From contig OZ234496.1 in assembly GCA_965153455.1 (NCBI GenBank), positions 21,010,304 to 21,074,303 of the forward strand: 64,000 nucleotides of DNA. Reading direction: 5' to 3'. Positions 34,885 to 47,663 of this stretch are shown one piece after another. The DNA comes from Sphagnum compactum (lineage: Eukaryota > Bryophyta > Sphagnopsida > Sphagnales). The notes beneath the pieces were generated by a model. It saw only the letters and a program-made list of their open reading frames with translations. It was not told the DNA's origin and did not search any database. Made by a program: the position numbers and the translations under genes. How positions within the stretch are numbered: position 1 is the stretch's first letter; every line of letters starts with the position of its first letter.

Positions 34885-37800
34885 ATGAGTGGAGCAAGAC
34901 TGTGTGCGACTTTGGCAGACCTGGGATACGAGGGATGGCAGCTCTTGGATGCAGATAGCTTCGAATGGCCATTCCAGTACGATGAAACTAGACCTCTGCT
35001 CAATTTCTTATGCACCAATCTCCGACCTTCCAATGCTCTCACGCTCCCTGAGCTTCTCCAGTAAGCCTAGTCTCCTCCACGCTCAATCCTTTTGTGTTTT
35101 TTTTCCTGATCTCTCTACATCTGTTGTTGTTATTGTTGAGGATCCTTCTATTGTGGTCACTCCCATAATCCCTAAGCATGTAATCCGCAATGGGAATGCT
35201 GCTGTGTTGGTTCTGTGTTTGGGTTCCGTTTGCTGAACCTCTTGTCTGGCTCCTGTTCTGCATTGTGTTTGTTTCTCAAGGTACAATGAGCTCAAGGCAG
35301 AGGGAAAACTTCTGGAGGTACACAGCTCCTTTTTCAACATGTTGAAAGCATTTTGCTTCTCTTCCACACAGCAGCTAAGATACCTGCTTGATCATTCATT
35401 CCTCAAGTGCTTGATCTTCTTGTGCAAAGGAGATGGTTTGGTAGCCAGCTTCATGTAGTAGGTTTGGCATGGGGTTGCTTTGGTTGTTGAAGATCTGGCA
35501 CTTGGGTGGTTCATGTTGGTGAGCTTGATGGGAGGGTGATGATTGGTGGCCAGGGAGAGGATCTAGACTTTGCATATGGCAGCATTTCCGCATTTGCAAG
35601 CATGCGCAGCAATCAGGAAGCGATTCTGGGGACAGAAGAATCACTCAAAGAGATCAAGTGAGGAGAATGAATTTGTTTCTCTCTATCTCTCCAATCACCC
35701 CAATAGTTGGTTTCTCAGAACACATGAGCATTGCAAAGATACATTCCTGAAGTGCTTGATCTTTGTGATGCTTTGGGAATGTATCTTTGCTGTGCAGAAG
35801 AGAAGCAACAAGCTTCTTAGCTTTCATTTTTATGTTCACAGGGCTGTGAAGTATTACTGTTGGAGCCTCTTTTCTTTTCCTTCTTGTGATGGAAGTTTTG
35901 GAATGCAGAGAGTCAACAGCAGCATACCAATCTGAAGCTTTAGGGTTGCAAAAACACATCCAACTACTGCAATCTCGGCTGGAGTCTCTAGGTGGTCAGA
36001 CCTCGTCATTAATACAATGGCGACGAGCACGTGCTGCAGCAGCTTCAAGCACTGCCAACAACCTTCTGGTGGTGGAAGAAAAATTGGCAGCCAGAAACTT
36101 GGAGGTGATTCCTCACACAGTGCAATTTCATCCTCCATTGTTTCATTACTGAATCCATTACGTACCCTAGATGCAAGAACCCATAGTACCCGCATGTTTC
36201 AGAACTTGAAGATTGGAAGGTTCCATCAGCTTATATACCATGTTTTTCCCCTCTCTTGCACTTGCATCTACTATACATTCCTGAGCAGACTGTTGCTTCA
36301 GAAATGTGCTGGTAAAATCCACCATCTTATACATCTGGCAGATATGTCTACAGGATTTCTTTTTGGATCTTGTGAAGGTATTGGTTCTGCTTTCAGATCA
36401 GGCTTGACTGAATGAGGGGTGGGTTGTTCCTGGGATCAGATGAATACAGTGCTGGAGAAGCTATCATCGTCAGCTCGAGAACTCTCGTATTATCATAGTG
36501 GAGAAGGTCCACTTCTCTTTCTCTCTCTCTTTGCGGCAGTGCCTTTGCCTCTTTGTGATGTTGACTGGTTGGATTCAGAGGTTTTATCCTGATACCCTTC
36601 TCAACCCATTTCTGATCTGAGTGCCTCTGGCAAGCTTGAACCAGTACCCTGTTACCTCATGAAGTATGGATCTTGCAATGCAGAAGATGGGATTTTTATC
36701 TCTTTTGCCGATTTGCAACCCTACACTAGCCAAGATCAAGCATATACAAAGCAACTGCGTGACTGGTTCTCGAAACAGTTTGATGTGGTCAGTATCTAAC
36801 ATCCTCCTTTTGTAGCAAGATGTAGCTCCAGTTCCAGAATTCCTATTTTTCCTGTCCCTCAGCAAACGTAGGAGGCCATGACAAAAGTTGACATGGTGCC
36901 CTTGGTTTCTCCTATGAAATTCATCGGCAGGGACCATCTCGTCTTGTTGCTGAATTGGGAAAGTCAAAGTGTTCGTCAGAGGCACTTGATGAAGTAACAA
37001 ACCGTTTTGTCAAGGGTATATACTTCACCTCAACCAGATGATCACATGTCCTTCACAATGATTTGAATGTAAAGCTGAAGTATAATGCAACGTGATTGAA
37101 GCTCACAGGTCTGATTGCTTAGTTTTATCCACAGGTTTCCTGAATTCATTTTAGAACTGAATCCAAAGAAGTTCTCAAAGCGCTGCTGGTGTTTTTATTG
37201 GATCTTTGACAAAAGTGTTTATAATGTTCTGGCATTGTGAACAGGAGATTTAGAACGAGCTTATCATAGGCGTTTTGTTGAGCTCCAACGACTGCGATCC
37301 ATGTGAGCTATTTTTGTGCTGACCTGACCATTTTTGTTGTCAGCTTCCACAAAATCTGAGTTTGCCAGAACTTTCTCTCAATGGTTATGCTTGTCCAACC
37401 CTGGAAACTCAGGACAAATATTTTGTATAATGGTTTGCCCAGGTTTAGTGAGTAGTCATGGCAGCTCTTCAGTGCTGTTCATGATGAAGGTGATGGTCTG
37501 ACACTTTGTGAGCAACTCTCATAAAGTTACGACTGCACTCATTGTCATGTTACCTTCAAATTGATGTTTATTGAGATTTGTCTACAATTTAATAGATATT
37601 TGCCAAACTCTGGATGTATGGTTTTTGTGGTAGATGTCTTCCAACATGATAAATGAATTTGTTCTTATGGAATTATGCTTGCCCCATCATGAACAAATGC
37701 TTGTATGGTAGATGCTAATGGTTTCAGCTCTTTCATCTCATTGAGGATTCAGAAGATTAAAGAGCACATTTTGGAGTGCTGGCAGATTTGGAGTAAGTGA

Positions 37801-40800
37801 GCGGCAATGGGTGGAAGCTCATGTAGAGAAAGCCAAGCAACAGGCAGTCCTCTTGATGGCCCAATCACAGGCCACTGCTGATCAAGCACACGTCCACTCT
37901 GATTTACAAACTCTTCGGTAGAACACACTATCCTTTTTTCATACCTGACTCTATGTTTCGAAAGTGTGGTAAGGTAATCCAAGTTTCTAGTCTGCTTTCA
38001 GCAACCATTTGTTTGATGTCAGTCATTTAAGCAGGTAGCCAATGCTAACATCTAGTTGTTGAGTCATCATGTCCCTTCCATTCGTTGGACATGATCATCC
38101 CACAGTGAATTGTAACATCATCTTCATCACACTTGTCTTTTTCTGTGTTTGGGAAATTTTCTCTGTGATATCGGTGTAAATTCCACCAGTGTCTTCTCAA
38201 ACATTGTTTAGAGTAGAGGCTCTAGTGTCACCACAATTGAGAATTCTCTTTCAGTAATGCCATATTTCTGATGTTCATGATGATGTCTGTATGTCTAGCT
38301 ATGTTCTGAAGAAGCCAATCAGATGGATTTTGGTTTTTGTGATGTCTGAGAATGTTGTGTTTTTTCTGACTGACTGGGAGCCCTGTGGGTGCAACAGGCG
38401 GAAGCAGACAGACATTGGAGGTGAGCTTTATGCCCTCAGCCGAAAAGAGGACAAGCTTCTATCTGAGGTGCTGTAACTCCTCTCATCTTAAATTGGTATC
38501 CATTTGTCAGCAATTCTCATCACTTATATTGGTCAGTCTGCATTGTTGGATCAGACATACCCTGTCTGCTTGGACATGAATCAGTTGCATCTGACAATGT
38601 TAGATCTGATATTGGTTTGCTTTGTTCACTTTGCAACTGATTGCCTGGATATCCTACCATTTGCATTCTGATGTCACAAAGAAGAGTCAACTCAGCGGTA
38701 ATACAGGTCACCGGGTGGACCAGCAATCTGGAGCATAGTAACCTCACATCTCCTATTCCCAAGGGAAAGGGATTGGCTGTTAGAAAGAGTCCACTCCAAC
38801 AACGAGGCAGCTGGATAGATGACAAGACACTCAGAATCAAGCTTGTCAACAGCTAGAGCATTCGTTATCCTCTCCCTCTTCAATTTTTGAACATCAGGAA
38901 GAAAATGTGCAGGTGATTCCAAGCCTGTGTTGGGACCTTGCTCAACTCCAAGACACATACACTCTGCAAGGTCAGTTCATTTGATGTCATACCCAAGAAA
39001 TCAGTGCTGTCAATGCTCTGCCTACCACAGCATGATTGGTCATGAGGTCTTATCTAACATGGGACTGTATTCCCTTGGCAGTGGATGTAGCAGTTGAATG
39101 ATTTGTTAATCACATTTCTTCACTCTCTTTGGAGACTCACAAACTACTGCCTGAATTCTCCTTCTAGGTGACTATGATTTGAAGGTGATGCGGCAAGAGT
39201 ACTACATTTCTCAACAAAAGAAGGTTTCATTGTCCTTCCTGTTTCCTCTCTTGCCATAGACTCTTTTACTTGAAGTTCAATCAGCAGAAGTTTCTTATTA
39301 CTTGCAGGCTCAAACTGTCATTAAGAGTTTGAAATGTGGGGCAGTTCATAGGTTTCTTAGTGGATCAGCTTGCAAGGCATCGCTTTCTTCAAGTTGCTTC
39401 ACATCTGGAGAGGAAGACAACAAGCAGTGCTTATGAACTGCTTCGCCTTGTGGAGGCAGATCTTCAGGCCTATACTCAAATTACTTCTGGGCGCATTGTA
39501 TGTTTCCTTGCATTTTCTTCATGGAATTATGCTCCTTACATCACCCTGTTCAATGATCAAGTGTGCTAGTTGTATGCCAATGATGGTAATGAGCAGAAGG
39601 CAGAGCTACAGAGTAACTGTGACAAAATATGCTTGTTCTCTCTGATACTTAACCCAAAAGAAAGAAGAGCAAAAGAAACTGTTGAAGACAGGTTGAATCA
39701 ATAAGCTGCAGAGAGGAAGTTCGAAAGATTTTGCTACGGTGGGGTGCAGGATGGGTGTGTTGGGTTGGCAGTTGTAGGAGCAGAGGCTCATGAACATGGA
39801 GCTGTTGATGACCGTGATACCTTTTTACATCGTGTTCGTGACTTACTCAGTATTCATACCTGTATGATTTGACAAGTCCCAAAGAAGGCAGCATCTTCTT
39901 GTTGTTGAGTTTGTCACTTAATGTTTGATCTCTGAAAGCCTTATCAAAACCTGCTCCATTTGAGAAATTCTAATCTCTTTCCTTCTAGAAATAGTCTGAA
40001 AAACTTGCAAATCATTATAAATTGTCAATCTTCTTTCTTCCAGTACTCTTGAATTGTAGTCAATGTATGTGATGGCAAAGTTGGGTGGTTTTTTGTTTTG
40101 GGCAGATGAACAGGGTGGTCTTCCCATGTATGTTTCAGCACCAGGATTGGTGCAGCAAATTTTGCAGCTACAAACAGAGCTTCAGTCTCTGCAAGATGAA
40201 GTTCACCATTCTTTGCTTCAGGACAAACATCAATGCCTCAACAACCTGTAAAAACCTCTTCTTCACCTCTTTCTCAATGTTTTTCCGTTATTTTTGCTTG
40301 CTGAAAACAACAGTATACAGAGTTATTATCAGGGTGCATTGTCCTATTACCAATCATATATATCCATGCATAAGTCATGTACTTTTGGGGCCCATAATGG
40401 TTCCAATTTTCCTCTCCCTATTGCACCCCCAAACTTACATAAAGTTGGTGAGTTGAATTTGCCAGGTGCCACATGATCCAGCAGATGCAACAGCTTCTAT
40501 TCGCCTCATCAACAACTGCACAACCAATTCTCTGCCCATGGGTATGTTAGAGACGCATCTCAAATTCCAAGTAACAACTGTTTGGAATACTATTATTATC
40601 TTTTGTGTGATAGTGGACCCTCCTGTTGTTCACAGTTGTGGTTTGGCAGTCTCTAGCATAGAATTTCAAGTCCATGAGCACAATTTTTGTTGGCAGCCGT
40701 TGATGAAGGAGCTGGGAGAGATGGAGAAAGTGAACTCTCAGCTATCTGCTGCTATTGAGGAAGTTACTCGTGAGCATCGTGAAAAGGCTGAGGTAATAAT

Positions 40801-41399
40801 TATGTATGCAAATTTGATTTGCTTTGATCTTCTCTTCTTCACATATACTACGATTGAGTAAATTTTGTTCTTTCTGAATGGGTTTTATTGTGAAATTCTT
40901 TTTTTGATGGAGTTACCTTTCGTGGATAGTGTGATTAATCTGAAATTCCAAATTTTTTTGTCAAGATTTTTTATGGAGACTTTCTTTTCCACTTTATCTA
41001 ATAGTTACCCATATTGGTGAATTAAATTACTGCCAACGAGAGTTTGACAGTGGCTAAGTTGGGAAGAGGATGTAGATTCTCCCTTCTCCATTTTTACAAG
41101 TTTTGAAGGACAAGTCATTTTTGGAAATTCTTTGAAGGATGTAGTAGGCTCTTGGAGTTGAAATTATTTTAGATCATAGTAGTTGGAATTCTAGGGTTTA
41201 GTGTTTTGAATTGATGATGATGGTGATGATGGGGATGATCATCATGTTGGGGCTTTGGGAATGGTTGCAGATTGTAAAGCACCATCCGCATGAAGTGGGG
41301 CGAGAGAGACAAGTCTTTGTAGATTTCTTTTGTGCACCAGATCGGTTGCGCAACCAAGTACGAGAGCTTTCTGCTCGTGTAAAAGCACTCCAAATTTAA
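34885..41399 (+). CDS. AUG3: Augmin complex subunit 3 (HAUS3-like), 18 exons
   Basis: Eighteen exons join in phase into a complete 616-aa protein, matching plant AUG3 length (about 617 aa): 34885-35060, 35281-35317, 35554-35657, 35909-36104, 36440-36506, 36684-36787, 36931-37015, 37245-37302, 37786-37917, 38398-38467, 38913-38970, 39168-39223, 39345-39497, 39750-39861, 40106-40247, 40466-40541, 40697-40792, 41271-41399. It begins [18 protein letters not shown], with [16 protein letters not shown] close behind. Later landmarks are [88 protein letters not shown] and [20 protein letters not shown]. Long coiled coils dominate. Augmin recruits gamma-tubulin to existing microtubules for branching nucleation in spindle, phragmoplast and cortical arrays. 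The E2F-type promoter site fits cell-cycle expression. All introns are GT-AG by my reading. Confidence 0.97.
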
Positions 41400-44149
41400 T
41401 AGTATCATTTGATGTACATCAAAAACATAATACATTATACTTTAGGTAGTTGTTGTTTTGACAAAATTGAGATTTGGCATGTGGAGGGGAAAAAGAAATG
41501 GTCCAAGTAAGAAGTCGGGGGGCTACTAGAACATATGATTGAGTGTCCATGAAAGCATTCTTCTGAAGTGCCATGAAGTGACGAGTTTAACATTGGATTT
41601 CATTAACAAAGGAATTATGTTTTCAAAGCTTTTTGGCATCACGAATTGTAATCAGTTTTTGCCTAGTTTAGTCAACAATTGCTTTATCATTCAAAGCAAT
41701 TTTACAAATCATTCTTAGGGAATGTATGAATTGACAAACCAACTATCCTTTTGGCCACAAATTTTTGGTGCCCTTTGCAACAGTGTGTTGGTGAGGACAA
41801 AAAAAATTTCATGCTTTAATAATGATTTGCCAATTTGGAAGGTGATCAAAGTGAAGTTAAATCTTGTTGGAAACAAAATGCATTGTGACCATCCCAAAAA
41901 AGTAATGAAACTAATGGGAATTGGAGCTAATAACTCAACAAACTGGTAGTGGGGACATTGTTGATGAAGATGAAGTCTAATGTTGATAACATCACAAACT
42001 GAGTCTTTATCTTAATACTATTAGTTTCATTAATGGATTGGACACTGGAAACCAAAGTTTACCTGCATTTTCCTCCATAATGAAATGTCATGTTATATGG
42101 AAAATCATTTTGACAGCATTTGATACTCACTTGACGAGTTTGTGACAAATCATAATGCAAACAACCATTTCATTTTTGTGGTGTGTTCCTTGTACATAGC
42201 TTAGCACAGCTTGTGAATCAATTTCTTTACTATGTAGAAGCTAATCTTCTTTTGCATGTTTTCTTTTGACACAATATTGTCTGCTAAAAACCCTCCTGTC
42301 GAGGAAAGTGAAAAAATGAAACCATCATTCATACCTATCCAGAAGCCCAGTAACAACACACACAGTGCACTTAGTATCTGCATGAGCATCAATCAATCCA
42401 GTGCCAAGATATCTAACAGAGAAAAATTCAACTTTTAAATACATAGAAATGCTAACAATGTAATTAGTCCAAAGATAAGTAAGTACTTAGGCCGCAACAA
42501 TCAGAAAACATATCTATGAGATTGCAGAGAAAACTTCACAACACTTTGAAGGTAATCCTTCTGTCTGTTCCAGAAAAACCAAAGTAACGTGACAAGAATG
42601 AGTACGATCAGAACCATGTGACTGTCATTCATAAATTGTAAGACCGTCATCTTCATCATGAATGTCAGCAACGTGCTATGACTATGCACTGACTTCAACA
42701 GCTCCCAACCATAGGTGTAGATAAGATAAGATAGTCATCAAGTTGTGAGTGACCAAATTATGCGCCTGTGAACTTGGTTTGTAGCAACCAATTGGAGTAA
42801 ATGGTAACACCTGATGCCCCACTATGGTCTACCTTTTTTCATGGTTTCTTTATTAACCTAACGAATACATGACTGGAAACTTCAGTTGCAGATATTCTAG
42901 AAATGTTTGACCCTGGATTAGCTTTTGTAAATTCACAAGTTCACTATGATTTGGATAGCTTGTCTTTGAGAAACAGTATCATTACCACACGAATATCAGA
43001 ATTCTTGGCTTGAAAACCTCACCAGTACTGGATTCACATGTGACAAGAACTCCCCATGTTCAATGGGCATGGTCCATATTGCGGAATAAGCTAGATTTAT
43101 TTACCCCAACCCTCTGTGCACTAGATCTGTTAAGTACATCTCAAAGAAACAGTTCGAGAACTTTGGTATTCCTTATTATTTCGTATCTGTAGAGTGTAGT
43201 ACTACCAAAGATTGGCACATGTTCATGTATGCTTGACCATTTCTCCAATGTTGCAAATATTGATGATGTTGGGCAACTTTCAGAAAGTTGGAACTTGTAT
43301 TCTGTAGGATAAAACTGAAATTGTCAAGGACCCCTTGGACCTGTAAGAGTGGTGAGCCAGAAGTTCTTGAAGGAGTAGCAAGTCATGCTGGGTCTGGACT
43401 CTGATGCCTACAATTCCAAAATCAATATCACAGGCCTGACTTAGATGCATAGGAAAAATGTGTAAGAGGGCTGCTAAAAAAATTGGGCTTCATTGCAATT
43501 TTGTTTCACCTCTCTGACCTTGATGGGTGATCTGTGTTGAAAAAGAAACTCATTCATTAATCCATGACAATAAAAAAACCAGTTTAAGTTCTTGCTGATC
43601 GTTAACCACCAAAAGTTTAAGCAATTCCTAATACTACCATCACAATCATTTAAGCTTTAGACTTCTAAATTACTTATTACAAGATTTGGAAGAGACTATG
43701 CTAACCTATCATCAGGGATCAAGCAAGGTGATGTGTTCATTTCACCTCCAACAAAACCATAGAGGCCAGTGGCTATTGTTTCTGAACCATATAGTCAAGA
43801 GTGTGTAGAAGATGGTGAATGAGTCCTAGCTCTAAATGTAAGAGCATTGCTGTTCTGCGTTCCACCCTTGGTGTGGAGATTTCAAATGCTTTCCAAAATA
43901 GATCATGGTGGGCAATGATACATGAAAATGTGGCAAGATTCTGGAAGAATTAATTATGAGGGTGCATAGCCATGTGGTAATAAATGAGCAAACTGAAAGT
44001 AGGAAAAATAAGAAGGCTCTCATCTTCAGGCTTTCCACACTCCCCACAACCTATTGGTAATCTAGAGTAAATGCAAAATTGTTGCATGTGACACTCCATA
44101 AATGCAGATTGATTTTTGGTAAAGCACTTGAGAAATTTCCAAGTGTATT
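41400..44149. other. Intergenic, with possible membrane-protein exons on minus strand
   Basis: There is no complete gene. On the minus strand, 42501-42698 encodes a clear hydrophobic segment (MVLIVLILVTLLWFFWNR, then QKDYLQSVV). The interval about 42337-42381 is flanked by a catgcag acceptor and a TAG|gtatga donor, and encodes ILSALCVLLLGFWIG. These could be two exons of an unrecognised or degenerate membrane protein. A cysteine-rich frame at 43950-44195 (CPGESKYTWKF, GCGECGKPED) is also noted, but it overlaps a repeat. Confidence 0.25.
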
Positions 44150-44400
44150 TGGACTCTCCAGGGCACCTTATATCCATGAATATCCCTCCTGGCAAAGAAG
44201 AGGGATCTTACTCCTACTCCTTATAGGTAGGAGGTAAATTATGCCTACTTGTGGGTTAAGGTTCCTCCCACTCTCAGGGAGTAGGTGCAAGAACCCTCCA
44301 CCTATGCTTCATGATTGATGTGTCTCTAAATTCATGACAATGTTCACCTTGTGCTTGACGATGTGTAAAGCCCATGGGAGAGGGGGACATTCCCAAAATG
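44150..44400. mobile_element. MITE-like element, inverted relative of 14600-14890
   Basis: In reverse complement this stretch gives ggagggttcttgcacctac, gagtgggagg, ccaggagggatattcatgg and tatataaggtg in the same order as the element at 14.6-14.9 kb. Its own hairpin is more degenerate. Boundaries are approximate. Confidence 0.5.
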
Positions 44401-44733
44401 TGGCTCAGCTACCACCTTGTCCTGGGCCCCTTAGATGGGGAATGCTTCCACCATGGGCCTTACCTAGACACATAAATTACCATTTGGATTCACCAAAATA
44501 AAGGCAGGAAAAAATACTTGCTTGAGCTTGGACAAAGAGTTTACTTGAGCTTCGGCCTAAACTCTTTGTCCATTGCGGATTTCACAGGGTTTCAACTACC
44601 ACTAGCGTTGCTGCAGCTTTGCTGGATCTCTCTTTCCGTTGTTCTCTTACTTAGGTGTGTTGGAGGTGTCGAGTTTTTTCAATTCTAAACAAGTAGTAAG
44701 CCAGCAGCCATCTCTCGTTGCCTCGACTCCAGT

Positions 44734-46035
44734 CATGGACACATGTTCTCACAAGTATTCAGAGGGCGGCAGACCCTCCGAGGCGGAGCTGAATAATGAC
44801 ACCACTAGTACGGAACAGATTGCACGCTACAAATCAGCAAGAGCAGATTTGTCAGCTGAAAATACCACCTCAGTAACAGCAAAGAAAACGTACTACTGGT
44901 CCACAGCTGAGCACCTTGAGCTTCGGCCGGAGTATCCAAGTCGAAGAGAACAGACGTACTACGGAAGCCCACCTGAGCACCTTTGGAGTGAGCTTCAGCC
45001 GAAGGATCCGGGTCGTTGTGTGGAGACTGTAAATGGACACAAAAGGTTTGACGGAATGTCCAAATAAGTGAAAAGAATAATCCATTGGAACTTGAAATCG
45101 GGGAGGAGATCGCACACGGGCCCAATCATGTGTTTTCTTGGCTAAATATACATGCAGGCCGTGGGCCCCCTTTCCTCAAGAGGATGTAGTGGTCAAGAAA
45201 TATAAAACGCGTGGAGTTGATGGGGCACAGTTGCGGAGGTGAATGAAATGGGTGATAGAACGTAACTAGGGACTTTGCAAATTGATTGGCTTCTTAGAGG
45301 ATATACCACCGGCGAGGTGTCGGCAGTCATGAAAGCCTGACGAGGAGATTTGCGAAATCTCGTCAACTTAAGATTGGGCTACGTAAAATCTTCGATGCGC
45401 GGCATGAAGAAGAATGGTGCGCATATGCCTTTTCCACATAACGTGACATTGCATATAATGCAACAAATTGCTACTGGGGTGGAAACTTTACATTATCTTG
45501 AAATGATACACAAAGACCTCAAGGTCTCCAACATCTTGAGTCCCCGATTGACGAAATGAGGCCTCCAGGCTATAAAATTGACTTGTTCTCGAAACTTACC
45601 AATGGAAATTGTTTTTGCCTGTGATCGGTTTGTGGTTGCAATTGTGGACTACGAGAGCATGGACGGTGTAGTGGGCACAGCGTTTTTGGAGAGCGCCTGA
45701 AGTGCTGAACGCCTTGAGACAGAACAAGCCACCCACGTATTCACCAGCAGAGGATGTGTACGCTTTCGGGATGGTATGTTATGAGCTACGCACTGGTCAC
45801 ATTCCTTTTGAAGGCCATCGCTTGACAGATTATGAATTGGCATTGTCAGGCAGAAGACCAGAGCTGCCTAATTACTTGGGCCCTAGGATGACCCAACCAT
45901 TGCGCAAGTGCTGGCATATGGATCCTGCCCTACGGCCTGGAGTGGAGCGGGTTCAGACCAATTTTAGGAGGAGAATCTGGGAGAAAGCTCTCCTGCATTT
46001 TTGGAAAATAAATTATTGTTGGTTACCAACAAGAA
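44734..46035 (+). pseudogene. Protein kinase pseudogene
   Basis: A disrupted serine/threonine-type kinase can be followed across frames on the plus strand. The N-terminal part from the ATG at 44734 has two imperfect repeats (TYYWSTAEHLELRPEYP and TYYGSPPEHLWSELQP) and stops at 45065. Then come a glycine-loop remnant LELEIGEEIAHGPN (about 45090), a VVVKKYKTRG lysine strand (about 45188), GDLRNLVNLRLG, IHKDLKVSNIL (HRD region, about 45515), VDYES in place of DFG (about 45643), WRAPEVLNAL, EDVYAFGMVCYEL and CWHMDPALRPG. At least four stops or frameshifts interrupt it, including one extra T near 45687 before WRAPE. No functional product is likely. The parent gene family was not identified. Confidence 0.75.
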
Positions 46036-47663
46036 GTTTGTGTGTTCTGTGGAAATAGGGAAATTGCAGGAGTTACAATTAGTTAGGTGAAGATTGGCAC
46101 CAGCACTCTTGCAAAAAACATTATGGCCTAAAGCTTGCATTTTAATACTTTTGGGCAATATTGAAGGTTTTGTAATAGTGTAAATACAAGTTGACATTTT
46201 TTTATAAAAATAGTTGAAAACTTCCAGAAGTGACAAATTTAAATTCTCAGGGACAATTTCAAGTGCTTCATATGTATGACATACATGAATGAATACATAC
46301 AATGATGTGAGTTGAAATGGATACTCGTGATGAGGAGCTTCTTCTAGCTAAAATTTGAAACGTTGATTTGCAAGATACATAGCTGCAGAGTTCATATGTT
46401 GTCCAACGCTCCACCATGGGCAAAAAGAGTGGTCTCAAAGGAACTCAAAGGAGCTTCTTGCGGAGTTCCTTCAGATGCAGAGTTCATATGTATGTCAAGA
46501 TAATTTATCAGCTGTTAGATCCAGCATTGGCTCCAAAATTCCTTCCAATCTGCTCCCTATGTAGCAAGTGATGTACAATCAATGATATTGCAGCTATTGG
46601 GTCTTCACTTGCTCTTAAATCCAAGTACTTAGATGTCATTTGAACTCTCCTCTCCACTGGATGCTGGCCCAATGCCATATTTTTAGCTCATTATTTGCTG
46701 TGAGTTGTAAGACGAACTTTTGTGACTAAGTATTTGACACAATCAAGCCATTATCTGGGACATACTTGCTGGAGAGGAAATAATGGATATATTCACATGT
46801 ATAACTTCTCCATATTTGCAATTTACATCAACCCCCATCCCATCTTAGATACTAAAAAAATTAGCTTTGTTTTTGTTCAAGGAATTGGTTGTCCAAGATA
46901 CCAGTTCAAATTTCAGGTGGAGATGAGGAAGCACTTCCAGTTCACTTCAGAGTTTTGATACATGTCAATTCCAGAACTCAATCTGTGCAATATGCACATG
47001 TTGCAAGCACCATTGAAGGAACTAAGTTAAACTGATCTTTAAGCCCAGGGAAAGGATCTGATGCAATTGCTGGAGCTCAATGGGTCAAATTCAGATACCT
47101 AAGAAGATTAGTCTTCCTACCACAAATATAGATTTCTGGAAATCTTCATGAACGCCCATTTCTGTTTTGCAGAGAGCATAACAGATTGACAGTGGAAAGA
47201 TTCAGAAGATCAATTTGCTGATCTCTGGTAACATTTTTAGGATAATTATATGGTGAATCAGCAGATGTCAATGGAGATATGGAACAGAGGAAGGTTGCGC
47301 ATAAAAGACTATAAACTGATCTCTGTCAATGCTCCTAACAATGTCCATGCATGAAGGAGACAATCTGAAAAGGCAGAACTGCTTTGTGGTTAAGGTGAAA
47401 GAGGTTACAGATTTCACAATCCGAAAGAAGAATGTGTTTTCTGGGTTTGCATATTCTGAGAGACAAGGCTTAGTGGTGATGGATGCAAACAGATGGAGCA
47501 AACCAACAAAGTACCTTATTCTCTCCCTTGAATAAGCTTTTGTGCATAGATGTTGTAACCCTGAAGGCAATCATTTCTTTCCTCCCTTTGACAAGCATTG
47601 CATCTCAAGCATGGCAAGGGGGATACAATGTACATTCCAAGGGTTGAAGATGACTTGGAGTCT
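46036..47663. other. Intergenic and probable 3' region of the LRR gene
   Basis: No gene is supported. A direct repeat of the word tgcagagttcatatg occurs at about 46384 and 46477. The part nearest 47663 probably includes the 3' untranslated region of the minus-strand receptor gene, but no poly-A signal was chosen. Confidence 0.4.

Noticed and set aside
44639-45067. 142-codon frame as an intact small gene
   Set aside because: It begins at TTG and is the N-terminal part of the broken kinase that follows it.
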